Below, piece by piece: positions 51,801 through 60,100 of a stretch of DNA of 64,000 bases (positions are counted from its first letter, which is position 1; each line of letters starts with the position of its first letter). The DNA comes from Paguma larvata. Its lineage: Eukaryota > Chordata > Mammalia > Carnivora > Viverridae. Where the stretch lies: contig CM057836.1 of NCBI GenBank assembly GCA_030068075.1, positions 71,771,788-71,835,787 of the forward strand, written 5' to 3'. The translations under genes and the position numbers were made by a program. The notes below the pieces were generated by a model that saw nothing but the letters and a program-made list of their open reading frames with translations, was not told the origin of the DNA and ran no database searches.

Positions 51801-54800
51801 TACAAAATCTGTGGATCATGTTTGACAAGAAGGAAACATGAGTTCAGTTAGATGTAGTTTTTAAACAATATTTTGAAAGTACTTGAAAATTTTTGGGAAG
51901 GATCAGCTTTAATAGGATCAGCTTCAGAGATGGTGTATTTGGGGAAATGATGGTATTCTCGATTATAATGGCAACTTATATGTGCCTGCTAGGAATATGA
52001 ACTAAAAGATTATTATCAATTTATAGCTCATATGTACTATGTGCCGGATACTGTTTGAGGCATGGTTCTAAGTACCACACGGTACATTCTGTCATTTACT
52101 CATTAGAGAAATCCCCGCGAGGTGGGTTTTATGATAATCTTCATTTCACAGGTGAGAAACCAAGGTACAAAGAGGTAAGGTGGCTTTCACAGGGTCCCCT
52201 GCTTAATAACTGGCAGAGCCGAGATTCAAATTCAGTCTAATACAAAAATTAGAGTTCTTAAGTCATTCTGTACTACTTAGAACATGCTTTGGAAAGTCCC
52301 AGCACTACGTATATACATCAGTGATGCTTGCCCAGAGGACACCAGTGTGGTCATTGGGTGGAAATAAGCTTGTCATTCAACCAGCAATAATATTGAGTTG
52401 TTTAACCGAGAAAACCTACAAAGTTAAATCTGTATTATTTGTCAAGAAAGTGTTTTTCAGATTAGTGTGGAATTGTTTTATTTCTGAGGTTAACACAACT
52501 TATTGCTGATACCATGTAATATTAGGCCTTTCTTAATGCTGAGTATTTTAAGAGAACAATGACCTTTTTTGGTTTAAGTGATGGAGAAAACATTAAAAAG
52601 GAGTCATTTGGTTCAGAGAAAGGATAATAGTACTTTAAGCAAGATGCTTTGTTCATGTGATGTAGCTACTCATTTCTTTTAATAGGCTTTTTAACAGTTA
52701 ATTGTAATAATTTTCCCCACTTAGATTATATTTTGTCATGCAACAGGATGTTTTTCTTCCATTTAGTGGTTAAAAAAATGTGTTAATTTATAAAAAAAAC
52801 TGGATAAAAAGGTGGTCATTTTGGTGGCAAACACTTGTGAATGACTTTCTTTACATGAATGTCTTTGAGTTTTCTGTTTTCCTTAAACAAAACAGGATAA
52901 TTATATATAGCCATCCCAGATGACCATAATTTGGAGAAACGTCTATAGCACTGCAGTTGGGATTGTCTCTTCAGTAGATGACACCACAGTTGTTTTTGTT
53001 TTAAGCCTATTTGTGGCATGAATGTTCAACGAAGCATCTCTATGTGTGAGACAAGTACACAGTTATAAATGGAAAACTCCAAGATCAAAGTATGAAAATG
53101 CGTGATGGTTTGACAAGTCAGTATGAAATCCGTTGCCATTGTGTAGTTTTAGATTTTTTAAAGCAGTTGTAAGGTTAGTAGGAAATTCAATCATGAGGAC
53201 TTTAGAGGAAAGGTGATTTAGTGGGCAGCTTCCCCAACTCCTTTCAGCTGCTCCTTTTGCCATTCCCTATCCTGGGAGTAAAAAATCAGGAAGCTTGCCC
53301 TTAAATGAAGAAATTCTCCTTTAAAAAAAAAATGTGTTACAGTTAATGGCTACTTAGGAAAGTCCAGCAGGAAAGCCTGATCCATCACTAGCAAACAGTC
53401 TTCAAAGCCAGTCCAACATTTTAACTTGCTGATGGCTTGGATTTCTTGAGAATTGAATAAACAGCAAGTGTTCTAAGTCTTCGCCCCTCATTAGACAAAA
53501 CTTTTAAACTAATATTTCATCTCTGGCATTCCACTGGAGGCGCAGTATAGCAGCTGTTTAAAGAATGTGCGTGTGATTGTGTATGTACGTGTTCAGAAAC
53601 AAAGCCATACCGAAATTACAAAGCGATTCAAGTAGAATTCAGTGACCCCGATTGGAATCTGGCTGGGATTCACGAGGGATTGTTATTCTCTCTACACTTT
53701 GACAGTGCACTTTTTAACAAAGTGCAGGTGCTCACACTTGGCTGGTGATTAGACTCACAGCATGAGAAACAAGAGGGATGAGTATTATCTCAAATGTTTA
53801 CATAGGGTATTAAATAAAGACTAAGGTAAGAAGTTCAATGCTTTACATAGATAGTAAACTACGCATATTATTTTATTTATAACCCCATGTGTTAAGATGG
53901 GACACTGTTAAAGTAACAATCACTTAAAAAGCAACAACCAACAAACCAGTATTTAATTTGGTACTTAAAAGTAATAATCAGAAATCAAATGGAAGCAATG
54001 CCTAAAGTAACTAATTCACAATAAAAACCATTAATTCAGGCTCTACTTGTTGGAAATAAGATAATTCAACATGGGCTAACCTAAAATGTATCTGTAGAGA
54101 CAGAAAAAGGGTACAAGTTAGCAAAGTATTAAGTAAGATTTTAGGGAACCCCTAAAATTGTTTTTAAGAACTTCAGAATTGATTATATGCAAAAAAAATT
54201 AACTATATGTTTCTTTTAAATTCATCCATACATGACCTTATTTGAAGCAATGTATTTGCATTAACTAGCAAAATTCATGTCAGTAAGATATTTTTGAAGA
54301 ATTTTATTTCCCAGGTATTTGACTACTTTGAACTAGTTGTTCCAGTGATTAGTCTCAATTTCTACCGAAACTTAAGTCTATAATGAAGACGTGCTCTGAA
54401 AATAAGGCAATTTTTCTATAATCTGCTCATGACTAGAAAACAAATCTTTGGTTTTTAGTTAAAGTGACAGGAAGGATTGAGTGCAAAAAGAAATCCTAAA
54501 GAACCAAAGCAATGAAAAGGCTCTTACTAAGCAATGGGAAACTCCAAACCCCTTCAAGGTCAGTAGAGTACCTAAGGCACCTCAGGTTCAGATGATACAA
54601 TCATCTTTGCTTAGAGTTCTAATAATCTATGTACAGGATTTTTACCATCTTAAGAATGTGCAGCTGAAAAGGTAATGTCCAAAAAGAAAAGAATGAGGAG
54701 AGCTGAGAAATGGGAGAGACGCTGGAGACCCTCTCGTTCTACCTCCCATGTTTATAGATGAGGAAACTGAGGCCCAGGCAGGAAACAGAGGTGACATCAG

Positions 54801-56595
54801 TTTGTGTTTCCAGATTCCCAGTCCCTTTCTCTTAGGGCAGGACAAATTCTAGCTTTTAATTTTAACTGGCTAGCAAACCTAAGTGTGAAAAGTTTCAGAG
54901 GTAAATTTGAGGGAAAAAAAAAAAATCCCCATCAGACCCCAAAGGCAAGTTGGAAATGTGTTAATACTTTACTGTCTTAATTCCTTTATACCATGTGTTG
55001 GACAACTTAGCTCATATACTAATTGATTTATGCAATTCTTTTCAGTTCTATGTAAAAATAGCTAATAATTAATAGACCCAAATTAAATGAGAAAGTACAT
55101 AAAGATTCCATTTGAGCATACATAAGGCCATGGTACTTAATGTGAACCATCACTTCTTGGGAGAAGGAAGACATCCACTGTCCAGTTCAGAGAGAAAGTT
55201 CCTGACTAGTTATCCAGTAGACTCTCCACTCTTCAATGGGGAAGATGATGCTTATATTTTTAAAAATCTCTACAAAGCTCACATACAAGACAGTACATCC
55301 TAGATTTGTGACTGATATGAGCATTTAAGGCTGTCATTTTCAAGTATAAAAGTTTAGTGTTCCATTACCCAATCTGTGCAATAGACATAGCTATTAGCTC
55401 AAGTCATGGAAATTAACAGAAGCTCACCAAAGACATAAATAAATCATAATTTAGTCAACAGCAAGTTTAAATGTAGGAACGACTGGAGAAAAACTTATGG
55501 GTTAGATTATGCTGCTCTGAACTGCATTAATTTGTTCACACTGACACTTTGTCTAACACTATCGTCTGTTGCATGGCACTTGGAACAAGGCGGATCATAG
55601 CCGACCAAACACGGAAGCTTAATTAGGTTACAGGACTAGTAATTAAGATGGTTCACCTCTAACGCAGTTCTGTGACCTGATCCCCCCGAGAAAGACTAGA
55701 AATGGCTCCAGTATACCAAGGAAGAAGCTTCGCGGACGAACATAAGTTTTTTTAAAGCAGGGCCTTTCACCTAGGGACTAGCATGCACCACTTGCGGATG
55801 AAAGAAATCAACGTTATTTACACTTCTGGCTTGATGTACTCGTGTGCAATGTGATACTGCTGGAGAAAATAGGTATTTAGAAGCCAGTATGTCGTTTAAC
55901 TGACGCTCTAGGTGTGTACTTAAACTGTGGTTCTGAACTCCTGCTATGGTTCCAACACCTGTGTCTGAAAGGTGACGTCAGTTTTATTATGGAAGCAGTT
56001 GCTTTGTTATAAATTCCAGGTAACATGCTTGAGTTCTAGGTCTGTTCTCATTAGCACGATTTCAACTTTCTTGTACTTTGGTCAGCAGACACTCCTCATT
56101 TCATTTGATATATAAGCCAAGGTGGAAATTAAAGAATAAAACTGCCAACTACTTCAGACAGCTATATCGAGTCCAGGATTATGACAAAGTCTGACCCAGA
56201 GTTTTAATTTGTAATTTTAGAATGGATCTCATGCAGTTTTTGGGGAGCATGAAACTAAATCTACAGTCGCCAGAAGCCTTGTTACAGTCAAATGCACATT
56301 AACTAGAATGTGTACATTTTTAGTGTCCGTGATAAATGCAGTTATGACCTTATTACACTTTGGGCATTCTTTAAGAAAGCACATTAAGCTTTAATATAGA
56401 AATATTTAGGTTACACTTAACTTGTGCTCAAGTAATAATAAAACAGTTGTTCTTTTTTGATCTCGTACATTCTCTCCTCAGGTATGGCCCATCTCCTGTA
56501 CGCTTGGAGCGACCTTTGGCTACGTGGCTGGCCTTGTGATTTCACCACTCTGGATATACTGGAATAGAAAGCAACTTACGTACAAGAACAATTAA
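24516..56595 (+). CDS. PIGF: PIGF, GPI anchor biosynthesis class F protein (complete, spliced)
   Basis: Coding exons are 24516-24743, 25926-26017, 27240-27356, 42277-42385 and 56482-56595; all introns are GT-AG and the phases join cleanly to 219 residues, the length I know for mammalian PIGF. The protein starts [15 protein letters not shown] and ends QLTYKNN. It is very hydrophobic, with about six membrane segments near residues 10-30, 42-62, 79-100, 110-130, 151-172 and 188-207. In the known family PIGF is an ER multi-pass partner that stabilises PIGO and PIGG, the transferases adding ethanolamine phosphate to GPI mannoses. Introns 4 and 5 (14.9 and 14.1 kb) hold most of the repeats. It is head-to-head with CRIPT and converges on RHOQ. 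No break or unusual residue was seen. Confidence 0.98.
25926..26017 (+). CDS. PIGF: PIGF exon 3
   Basis: Acceptor TCTTTTTCAG lies before 25926 and donor GTAAGT is at 26018. It encodes [12 protein letters not shown] to YGAPLI plus the first two bases of a Glu codon (phase 2). It contains the third membrane segment. Confidence 0.96.
26760..26912 (+). mobile_element. hAT-Charlie MER5A-type element in PIGF intron 3
   Basis: AACATCAGCAATTTATCAAA, CAGAAACTCTAGGGGTGCAG and a CCAATCTTTAGTTT run. It makes up most of a 66-codon open frame that is otherwise unremarkable. Confidence 0.8.
27240..27356 (+). CDS. PIGF: PIGF exon 4
   Basis: Preceded by a strong polypyrimidine tract and TTCTTCTAG; the donor GTAAGT is at 27357. 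Completes the split Glu codon and encodes [15 protein letters not shown] to VFSRN plus two bases of Gly. Contains the fourth membrane segment. Confidence 0.97.
28010..28260 (-). repeat. L2-like remnant
   Basis: CTCTTGAGCGCTTACTCAGT and CCCCAAGGAGCTGTATGTTC follow the antisense L2 3' order. Confidence 0.5.
28560..28777 (+). repeat. CAN-SINE (PIGF intron 4)
   Basis: Diverged head, AGCTCAGGTCATGGTCTCAC, CT-rich tract and AATAAATAAATAAAC with poly(A). The duplication GAAAACTTT flanks both sides. Confidence 0.9.
28850..29067 (-). repeat. CAN-SINE (PIGF intron 4)
   Basis: Minus orientation, ends GAGCCACTGAGGCGCCCC. TTTGAAGTTTTT and TTTGAAATTTTT flank it. Confidence 0.9.
29643..29712 (-). mobile_element. 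Carnivore L1 3' end fragment
   Basis: TCATTTAACATATAGTGCAA and TATTAGTTTCGGAGTAG match the carnivore L1 3' terminus also seen at 9.6 kb. Confidence 0.65.
29770..31275 (-). mobile_element. L1 LINE, antisense, 3' UTR and end of ORF2 (degenerate)
   Basis: AAAGTGTACAATTCATAGTT (L1 3' UTR), then TTTATGGCTGAACAGCGTTC, CCACCCATCAACTGATGGAC and TTTTCTTCTAAGAGTTAAAT, the antisense of the ORF2 C-terminal part. Several stops interrupt any frame. Confidence 0.85.
31308..31455. repeat. AT-rich low-complexity, palindromic TATA runs
   Basis: About 150 bases almost only A/T, with interleaved TATAAT/ATTATA units that could form cruciforms. Confidence 0.9.
31795..32380 (+). repeat. L1/HAL1-type LINE 3' remnant
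   Basis: GGCCTAGCAGTTCCACTTCT, TGCAGCTATAAAAAACAAAC and ACCATTTGTGTAAAAAGTGG follow the LINE 3' order. Confidence 0.65.
32620..32790 (+). repeat. MIR SINE
   Basis: GCATTTAATTCTCACAGCAG and GCTGATTTGCCCAAGC core. Confidence 0.7.
32815..33015 (+). repeat. MIR SINE
   Basis: TTACTACTTAGTGGCCATGTGA-type core and GCAAATGCTCCAGAAATGTT 3' part. Confidence 0.75.
33020..35180 (+). other. PIGF intron 4 AT-rich DNA, nothing recognised
   Basis: No clear repeat or exon. Short open frames at 34.2-34.9 kb have no coding signature. Confidence 0.5.
35190..35990 (-). repeat. Old L1/HAL1-type LINE remnant
   Basis: TTAGTCTAATTTTGTCTACA near the start, ATAATGTTGTTATGAACATA and TAGATTCCTGGAGTAGAATT are typical of antisense LINE 3' sequence. 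Confidence 0.6.
36240..38070 (+). repeat. A-rich, LINE-like old sequence (unclear family), with an L1 piece inside
   Basis: Adenine-rich stretch with many short A-runs and stops in all frames. The piece at 37320-37610 (AAAGTGTACAATTTAGTAGT; CTAGATTTGCCTATTCCAGA) is antisense L1 3' UTR. Confidence 0.4.
38078..38287 (+). repeat. CAN-SINE (PIGF intron 4)
   Basis: GGGCACCTGGGTGGCTCAGT head, GACAGCTCAGAGCCTGGAGC and (A)n tail. AAAGCCCATGGGT and AAGGCCCATTGGT flank it. Confidence 0.95.
38290..38620 (+). repeat. LINE-like sequence continuing beyond the SINE
   Basis: GCAGTGCCTTCAAAATCCTG and AAGTCATTTTCAGACTTT match a known old mammalian LINE segment; it continues the family left of the SINE. Confidence 0.45.
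39775..40620 (+). mobile_element. L1 LINE 3' part, interrupted by a SINE
   Basis: GAGATACTGCTTCACGCCCA, CTGGCACATGAACGTTTATA, TAAATGTCCAGCTGATGCAT and GTTGCCTGGGGCTGGAGGGA are in sense L1 3' order. It is split by the SINE at 39841-40026. Confidence 0.85.
39841..40026 (+). repeat. CAN-SINE inserted in L1
   Basis: Head GGGGCGTCTGGGTGACGCGG; tail AATAAATAAACATTAAAAA. AATAACAAGTATTAG occurs directly before and after: a perfect 15-base target duplication. Confidence 0.95.
40640..40970 (+). repeat. L2-derived sequence
   Basis: Pyrimidine-rich stretch (ATTTCCCATTCTTCCACTCA; CTTCCTCTTCCATAAAACGG) like sense L2. A related piece lies before the L1 at about 39.68-39.77 kb. Confidence 0.45.
41000..42260 (+). 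other. PIGF intron 4, nothing recognised
   Basis: No repeat or exon identified before exon 5; short opposing open frames only. Confidence 0.5.
42277..42385 (+). CDS. PIGF: PIGF exon 5
   Basis: Acceptor TGTCTTACAG; completes the Gly codon and encodes [15 protein letters not shown] to DWERPWQ, ending in phase 0. The donor is GTTGGT, weaker than consensus at +3. The frame stays open for 43 more codons into the intron (stop at 42515-42517). Confidence 0.96.
42895..42985 (+). repeat. MIR fragment
   Basis: CTACAGATGAGGAAACATGT core with preceding AGGTAAGTGTTGTTCC. Confidence 0.65.
42990..43400 (-). repeat. Old LINE (HAL1/L1-type) remnant
   Basis: TCGTAGTATGCCATTATATA and CACTATTATAGACAGTGCTG in antisense LINE 3' order; a similar segment recurs at 44.96-45.24 kb. 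Confidence 0.5.
43411..43690 (-). pseudogene. Short processed retrocopy of an unidentified gene
   Basis: On the minus strand a 60-codon open frame (43687-43505; lysine/glutamate-rich, core [19 protein letters not shown]) ends at a stop. It is followed by about 70 bases, AATAAA (43484-43479) and an A-run of about 15 (T-run 43410-43424), the layout of an L1-mobilised mRNA 3' end. It sits between LINE remnants in PIGF intron 5. I do not recognise the parent. The residues look like a coiled coil. It is probably 5' truncated and inactive. Confidence 0.5.
43690..43990 (+). repeat. L2-derived sequence
   Basis: CTTCAGACTCATAAATGCCA, AAAATTCAACTTTTTCTGTC and CATCCACCCATTTGTTCGAG with GTCATCCTTGATACTGCC in sense L2 order. 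Confidence 0.65.
44005..44239 (-). repeat. CAN-SINE
   Basis: Minus orientation, (GA)n tract, ends GAGCCACCCAGACACCCC. TTGGTTCTAG and TTGATTCTAG flank it. Confidence 0.95.
44255..44955 (-). mobile_element. L1 LINE, antisense 3' part of ORF2
   Basis: TTTTTTATGGCTGAATAATA, CCATTCATCCATCAGTGGAC, GGATAAATACCCAGTAGTGT and TTCCCTGATGATGAGTGC in antisense order, as for a relatively young carnivore L1. Open frames here on both strands belong to it. Confidence 0.9.
44956..45420 (-). repeat. Old LINE (HAL1-type) remnant
   Basis: TAATATTCCATTATTTGGGT, TTAGATTGTTTATAGTTTCA and AGTATAATTCCTAGATAAGA. Confidence 0.5.
45562..45781 (-). repeat. Young CAN-SINE
   Basis: Close to the family consensus, ends GAGCCACCCAGGCGCCCC. 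TAGAACTTGATTTC is duplicated exactly at both edges. Confidence 0.97.
47190..47437 (+). repeat. CAN-SINE with internal duplication
   Basis: GGGCACCTGGGTGGCCCAGT head. The GGTTAAGCGTC/GACTTCTG unit appears twice within 30 bases. Ends (CT)n and AATAAATAAAC; flanked by AAATACATAATC and AAATATATAATC. Confidence 0.95.
48140..48290 (+). repeat. MIR SINE
   Basis: GGTTCAAATCCTGGCTCTGC and AGTACCTGACACATAGTTGC. Confidence 0.85.
48471..48929 (+). repeat. Large (CTTC)n/(TTTC)n polypyrimidine microsatellite
   Basis: 459 bases of almost pure pyrimidine, with a CTTC-rich left part, a TTTG-interrupted middle and a TTTC-rich right part, in PIGF intron 5. The open frames in all three forward frames (Ser/Phe/Leu/Pro) are low complexity, not proteins. 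Confidence 0.98.
49000..50810 (+). other. PIGF intron 5, nothing recognised
   Basis: No clear exon or repeat. 49.58-49.96 kb is slightly more GC-rich with short opposing open frames that I cannot assign. Confidence 0.45.
50821..50987 (-). repeat. CAN-SINE
   Basis: Minus orientation, ends GAGCCATCCAGGCGCCCC. TGATCATATAAGGTTT and TGATCATAGAAGTTT flank it. Confidence 0.95.
51090..51240 (+). repeat. MIR SINE
   Basis: CATGGGGAAACTCAGGCTCT and GGCCAAGGCCATGCAGCCAG. Confidence 0.8.
51735..51860 (+). mobile_element. hAT-type DNA transposon remnant
   Basis: GCGATTCTTAACCAGGAGTC and TCCATAGGTGGGGGGGCTGT; the same family as at 21.1 kb. Confidence 0.5.
52030..52270 (+). repeat. MIR SINE
   Basis: TACTATGTGCCGGATACTGT, ATTTCACAGGTGAGAAACCA and AACTGGCAGAGCCGAGATTC. 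Confidence 0.85.
52280..53290 (+). other. PIGF intron 5, nothing recognised
   Basis: AT-rich, with no clear repeat or exon; leads into the repeat-poor zone assigned to the RHOQ 3' UTR. Confidence 0.45.
54715..54830 (+). repeat. MIR fragment
   Basis: TAGATGAGGAAACTGAGGCC core; the only repeat seen between 53.0 and 57.0 kb. Confidence 0.7.
56482..56595 (+). CDS. PIGF: PIGF exon 6 (last coding exon)
   Basis: Acceptor CTCTCCTCAG; encodes [15 protein letters not shown] to the C-terminus LTYKNN and the stop TAA at 56593-56595. Contains the sixth membrane segment. Confidence 0.98.
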   Translation, partial: VWPISCTLGATFGYVAGLVISPLWIYWNRKQLTYKNN

Positions 56596-56810
56596 TCGGA
56601 GCAAAGGGAGAAGATACTTCTTTGTGCAGATTCCATAAAGACTGTGCAGAAATGTATACGGTCTAAGCCAGGCAGTTCCATTTACAGCACTGGTGTTTGT
56701 TTTTTTTTTTTAACGTAGTTACAACATGATGTGATTGTAGCTTTTTAAACTATGAAACCCCTGAGAGATTTACCTTCTAGTCGAAATAAAGTATTTATAA
56801 TAGATTGTGG
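56596..56810 (+). other. PIGF: PIGF 3' UTR with poly(A) signal
   Basis: Runs from the PIGF stop to shortly after AATAAA at 56785-56790. The exact cleavage site is inferred at 15-25 bases past the hexamer. Confidence 0.7.
56785..56790 (+). terminator. PIGF: PIGF polyadenylation signal AATAAA
   Basis: Canonical hexamer 190 bases after the PIGF stop codon, followed by T/G-rich sequence. Confidence 0.65.
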
Positions 56811-57027
56811 CTTCAGATGCTGTTTGCTGCTTCTTGGACCTCGTTTAAGAAACATTCTTAATGAACTTTACAGAATTCTGAGGACAGGGTTTTGTTTTTT
56901 TTTTTTGTTTTTGTTTTTTTCTTTCGAGTTTTAAACCGCTTCGTTATTAGAGGTCTGGGTACAGTTGTAGCATTTCATATGCTTTTGGAAAGAAATGGAC
57001 AGTTTCCTTGGCCACTGAAGAGGTTTC

Positions 57028-57183
57028 TCACGTAATCAAACAACAGTTTATACATCTCGATCCTATTCTTTTTTTTACTGTGTGTTTCTTTGGAGTTAAA
57101 ATGGCTATGATAGCCTCATCAAAAACAGTCTTCAGTCCCTTCTGGGTTAACGCCGAACATTCCACATAGCAGCATGCTCCTAT
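57028..57183 (-). CDS. RHOQ: RHOQ last coding exon
   Basis: Acceptor CCTTCGCAG; encodes 51 residues [15 protein letters not shown] to CINCCLIT and stop TGA (57030-57028). Includes the G5 motif, polybasic tail and CAAX box. Confidence 0.98.
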   Translation of the reverse strand: MGACCYVECSALTQKGLKTVFDEAIIAILTPKKHTVKKRIGSRCINCCLIT

Positions 57184-60100
57184 CTGCGAAGGAGAAAAAA
57201 ACACCACAAACATATAAAATCTTTCTTACACACTTGGTATGACACAACACACCATTGCAAGGAAAATGGTGAAACACAGCCATGCAGAAAGAATGACATC
57301 ATCCGTAATCACCAAACCCAGGAATAGCTAACTTCAAAAGTAAGCACGTATCCTTCCGCACTTATTCTATGAAAATGTATTGCATCAAGTATTTACTCGT
57401 TACCTACCATATGCCAAGCACTGTTCTGGGCGCTGGAGAGAATGTCAAAGAACCGAGCAAAAGACCAAAGTCCCTGCCCTGTGATGCTTACATTTGCTTA
57501 TGTTCTGCTGGGGGAGGGGCACACTGAGGGAGTAACAGCTGGTGCTCGAGAAAAAGGTGGGGTGGTGGGGGGAGATGGGGAGTGCACAGCACAGAGGTAG
57601 CGGTAGTGGTAGTCGGGGAAGCTTCTCAACGAGGTGAGGTCTGAGCAGGGACGGACACCCAGGCAGAAGCAGAGATGGAAAGGCGCTGGTGCAGGAGCAT
57701 GCTTCCAGCACTCAGGGAATGCTAAAGAAGCCAGAGTGGGTTGGGGGGGGGTGGGGGTGGCGAGCCATGAGGCCAGTGAGGTTGCCTCGAAGGCCAGTGT
57801 AAAGATTTTGGCTTCTACTCTAAGAGAGCCTCTTATTCATCCATTCACTCGCTGGCAATGTACTGAGCATTCTTATTTGCCAAATGAGAGAATACGGCAA
57901 GGAACAAAATTAAGTCTACCCTACATTTTAGAGGGAGAAGACCAGGAACTAATAGACTTAGAACATCAGAAGGTAATCTATGGTCTGGAGAAAACTGGGG
58001 ACGGGAGGTAGAGAGTGGGGACAAGATCAGGCGCGGTCCCACTGAGAAAGTGATAACTTGAGCAGAGACCTGAGGTGAGTGAGAACACAATGTTCCATAG
58101 GGAAGAACGGTCCAGGCAGAGGGAGGAGCAAAAGTACAAAGACCCTGAGGTACAAGACTTTGGGGGCACAGCAAGGAGGCCATGTGCTTAGACTACAGGT
58201 GGAGACGCAGCAGGGGCCGGGAGGCCACGGTAAGGACTGGGCTCTGGGCATGAGCTGGGGAGCCACTGAAGGTTCCGAGCAGAGTTGTATCTGTAAAGAC
58301 TCACTCGGGCTGCTGTGTTGGGGACAGACTGACAGGGGGTCACGGACAGAAGCGGAAAAGTGAGTCAGAAAGCTGTCCCAGTAATCCAGGCCCAAGATGG
58401 AAGGGCCTGACCAGAATGTTAGAGGAGGCTTTGGGTGCTGGGTGTATTCTGACAGAACAGGTTTGGCCGCAGGGGTGCCCATACAGGAGGGGAGAGAGCA
58501 AAGTCGAGCGTGTCCTCAAGGCGTCTGAGCGGAGTAAGTGGGAGGACAGGCATGGCGGATAAAATTAGGAATTCTGTTGTGGAGGACACGTTAGCATTCA
58601 GATGCTTAGCCACCGGATGGACCTGTCGAGTGAACAGCTGGATAGCCGAGTCTCAGGTGGACGGAAGAGGTCAGGCCAGAGACAGAAACTTGGGAGTCTT
58701 CCGTAGCAGACTTTTCAAACCACAGGACAGCAACCCACCTAGGCCTAGTGAGGGTGGCTGCAGAAGAAAGGCTGTCCCAGAAGCTGAGTGTTGCTCCCTG
58801 GGCTCCCAGCATGCAGAGACAGAGAGGACAGTGGAGTAGAGGCTGCTGCCAGGGGCGAAAACCAGGAGAGGGCGTGGGAGGAGGCCAGGCGAAAGTATTC
58901 TAAGAAGGACCCGACTGTCCCCAAAGCTGCCAACAGGCCTACACGTGAGATCCTTGTGTTTTGCAACCCACTGTTTTTCCACTTCAACTACATTATGAAT
59001 ATAAACATCTCAATAAATGTGTTAGTATAAATTTTTTATCGATGCGGCGTCGTTTTGTGTTTGCCATTATAAACGATGCATCTCTTTAAGCACATCTAGG
59101 ATAAATTGTTGAAGATAAATTCCTACATATGGAATTGCCTGATCAAAAGCGGGCGTGACTTTAAAGCTTTTGCATGTTGTCAAGATCGCCTTTGGTCGCT
59201 GACCGGCGGTACGAGAGAGTGCCCGTCTCCTCGCACCCCTGGAGCAGTGGCTATCACAATTAATTTCTTTTTTTTTCATCAGTTTTATAAAGGAAAATTG
59301 AACTTACATTTGCCCACTAAGGACTCGGAACAGAGTTCCTATCTTCAACTGCAATCTGTATTTTTTTGGTAAATTTTCCACTAATGTTCTCAAGTCCATT
59401 TTTCTATCGGGGCACATATGTCTTTTTCTGACCAATTTCTATGCAAGGAACTCCTGTATATACTAAGTATTTTAACCCACTTTTCAGCCTTACATGTCAA
59501 CTTTGTTTTATGACTTTCACTTTTATTTCTGGCATCTGATAAATCAAATTTTTATGTTGTTAAATTACCAATATTTTCATTTACCACTTTTACCTCTATG
59601 ACATTTAGAAATTCTTTCTCTCCCTGAGGTTACAAAATGGAACGCATGGAATTTCTAAAGCGGTTTGTCAGGGAGGCTATTTGGCTTTTTGTTTTAGGAA
59701 GAACTGTCCTCTAAAAAGTTTTCTCGCTTTCTTCTGCCTCCTGATAGTACAATTTAAAAAGACCTTATTAGATTCTGTTTCCACAAAAGACCTATTAAAG
59801 TCACCTCTAAAAAATAGAATCCAATAATGTTAGGGCCAAACAGAGAAAAAAGTAAGCCTAGCTTCAGGGGGAGAAGAATAGAAGTTAAAAGTTGCTATGC
59901 GCGACAGAGTTGTGTATTTTTTAGAATGCTAATTTCTCTGTCTTTCATAAAAGGGTGGAAGAAAATTCAACGCGCTTCTTTTCAAACTTTTTTGCTTTGA
60001 AGTGCAAACTCCATGCGTCTTAACCAAAGACAGAGCCTGCGTTGGCACAGTACGAATGGTTAAGCGATTAAAAAGGGCTTTTTCTGATGCCTCTTTCTAC

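Larger units (their letters stand above)
53300..57027 (-). other. RHOQ: Probable RHOQ 3' UTR, antisense over PIGF exon 6 (left limit uncertain)
   Basis: RHOQ has a multi-kilobase 3' UTR in human that overlaps the end of PIGF (from memory). Here the stretch from about 53.0 to 57.0 kb has no SINE or LINE, only a MIR fragment near 54.75 kb, unlike the repeat-dense DNA to its left. The poly(A) site was not determined. Confidence 0.4.

Noticed and set aside
57634..58987. Several overlapping 60-150 codon open frames on both strands
   Set aside because: They lie in an L2 copy within an RHOQ intron.
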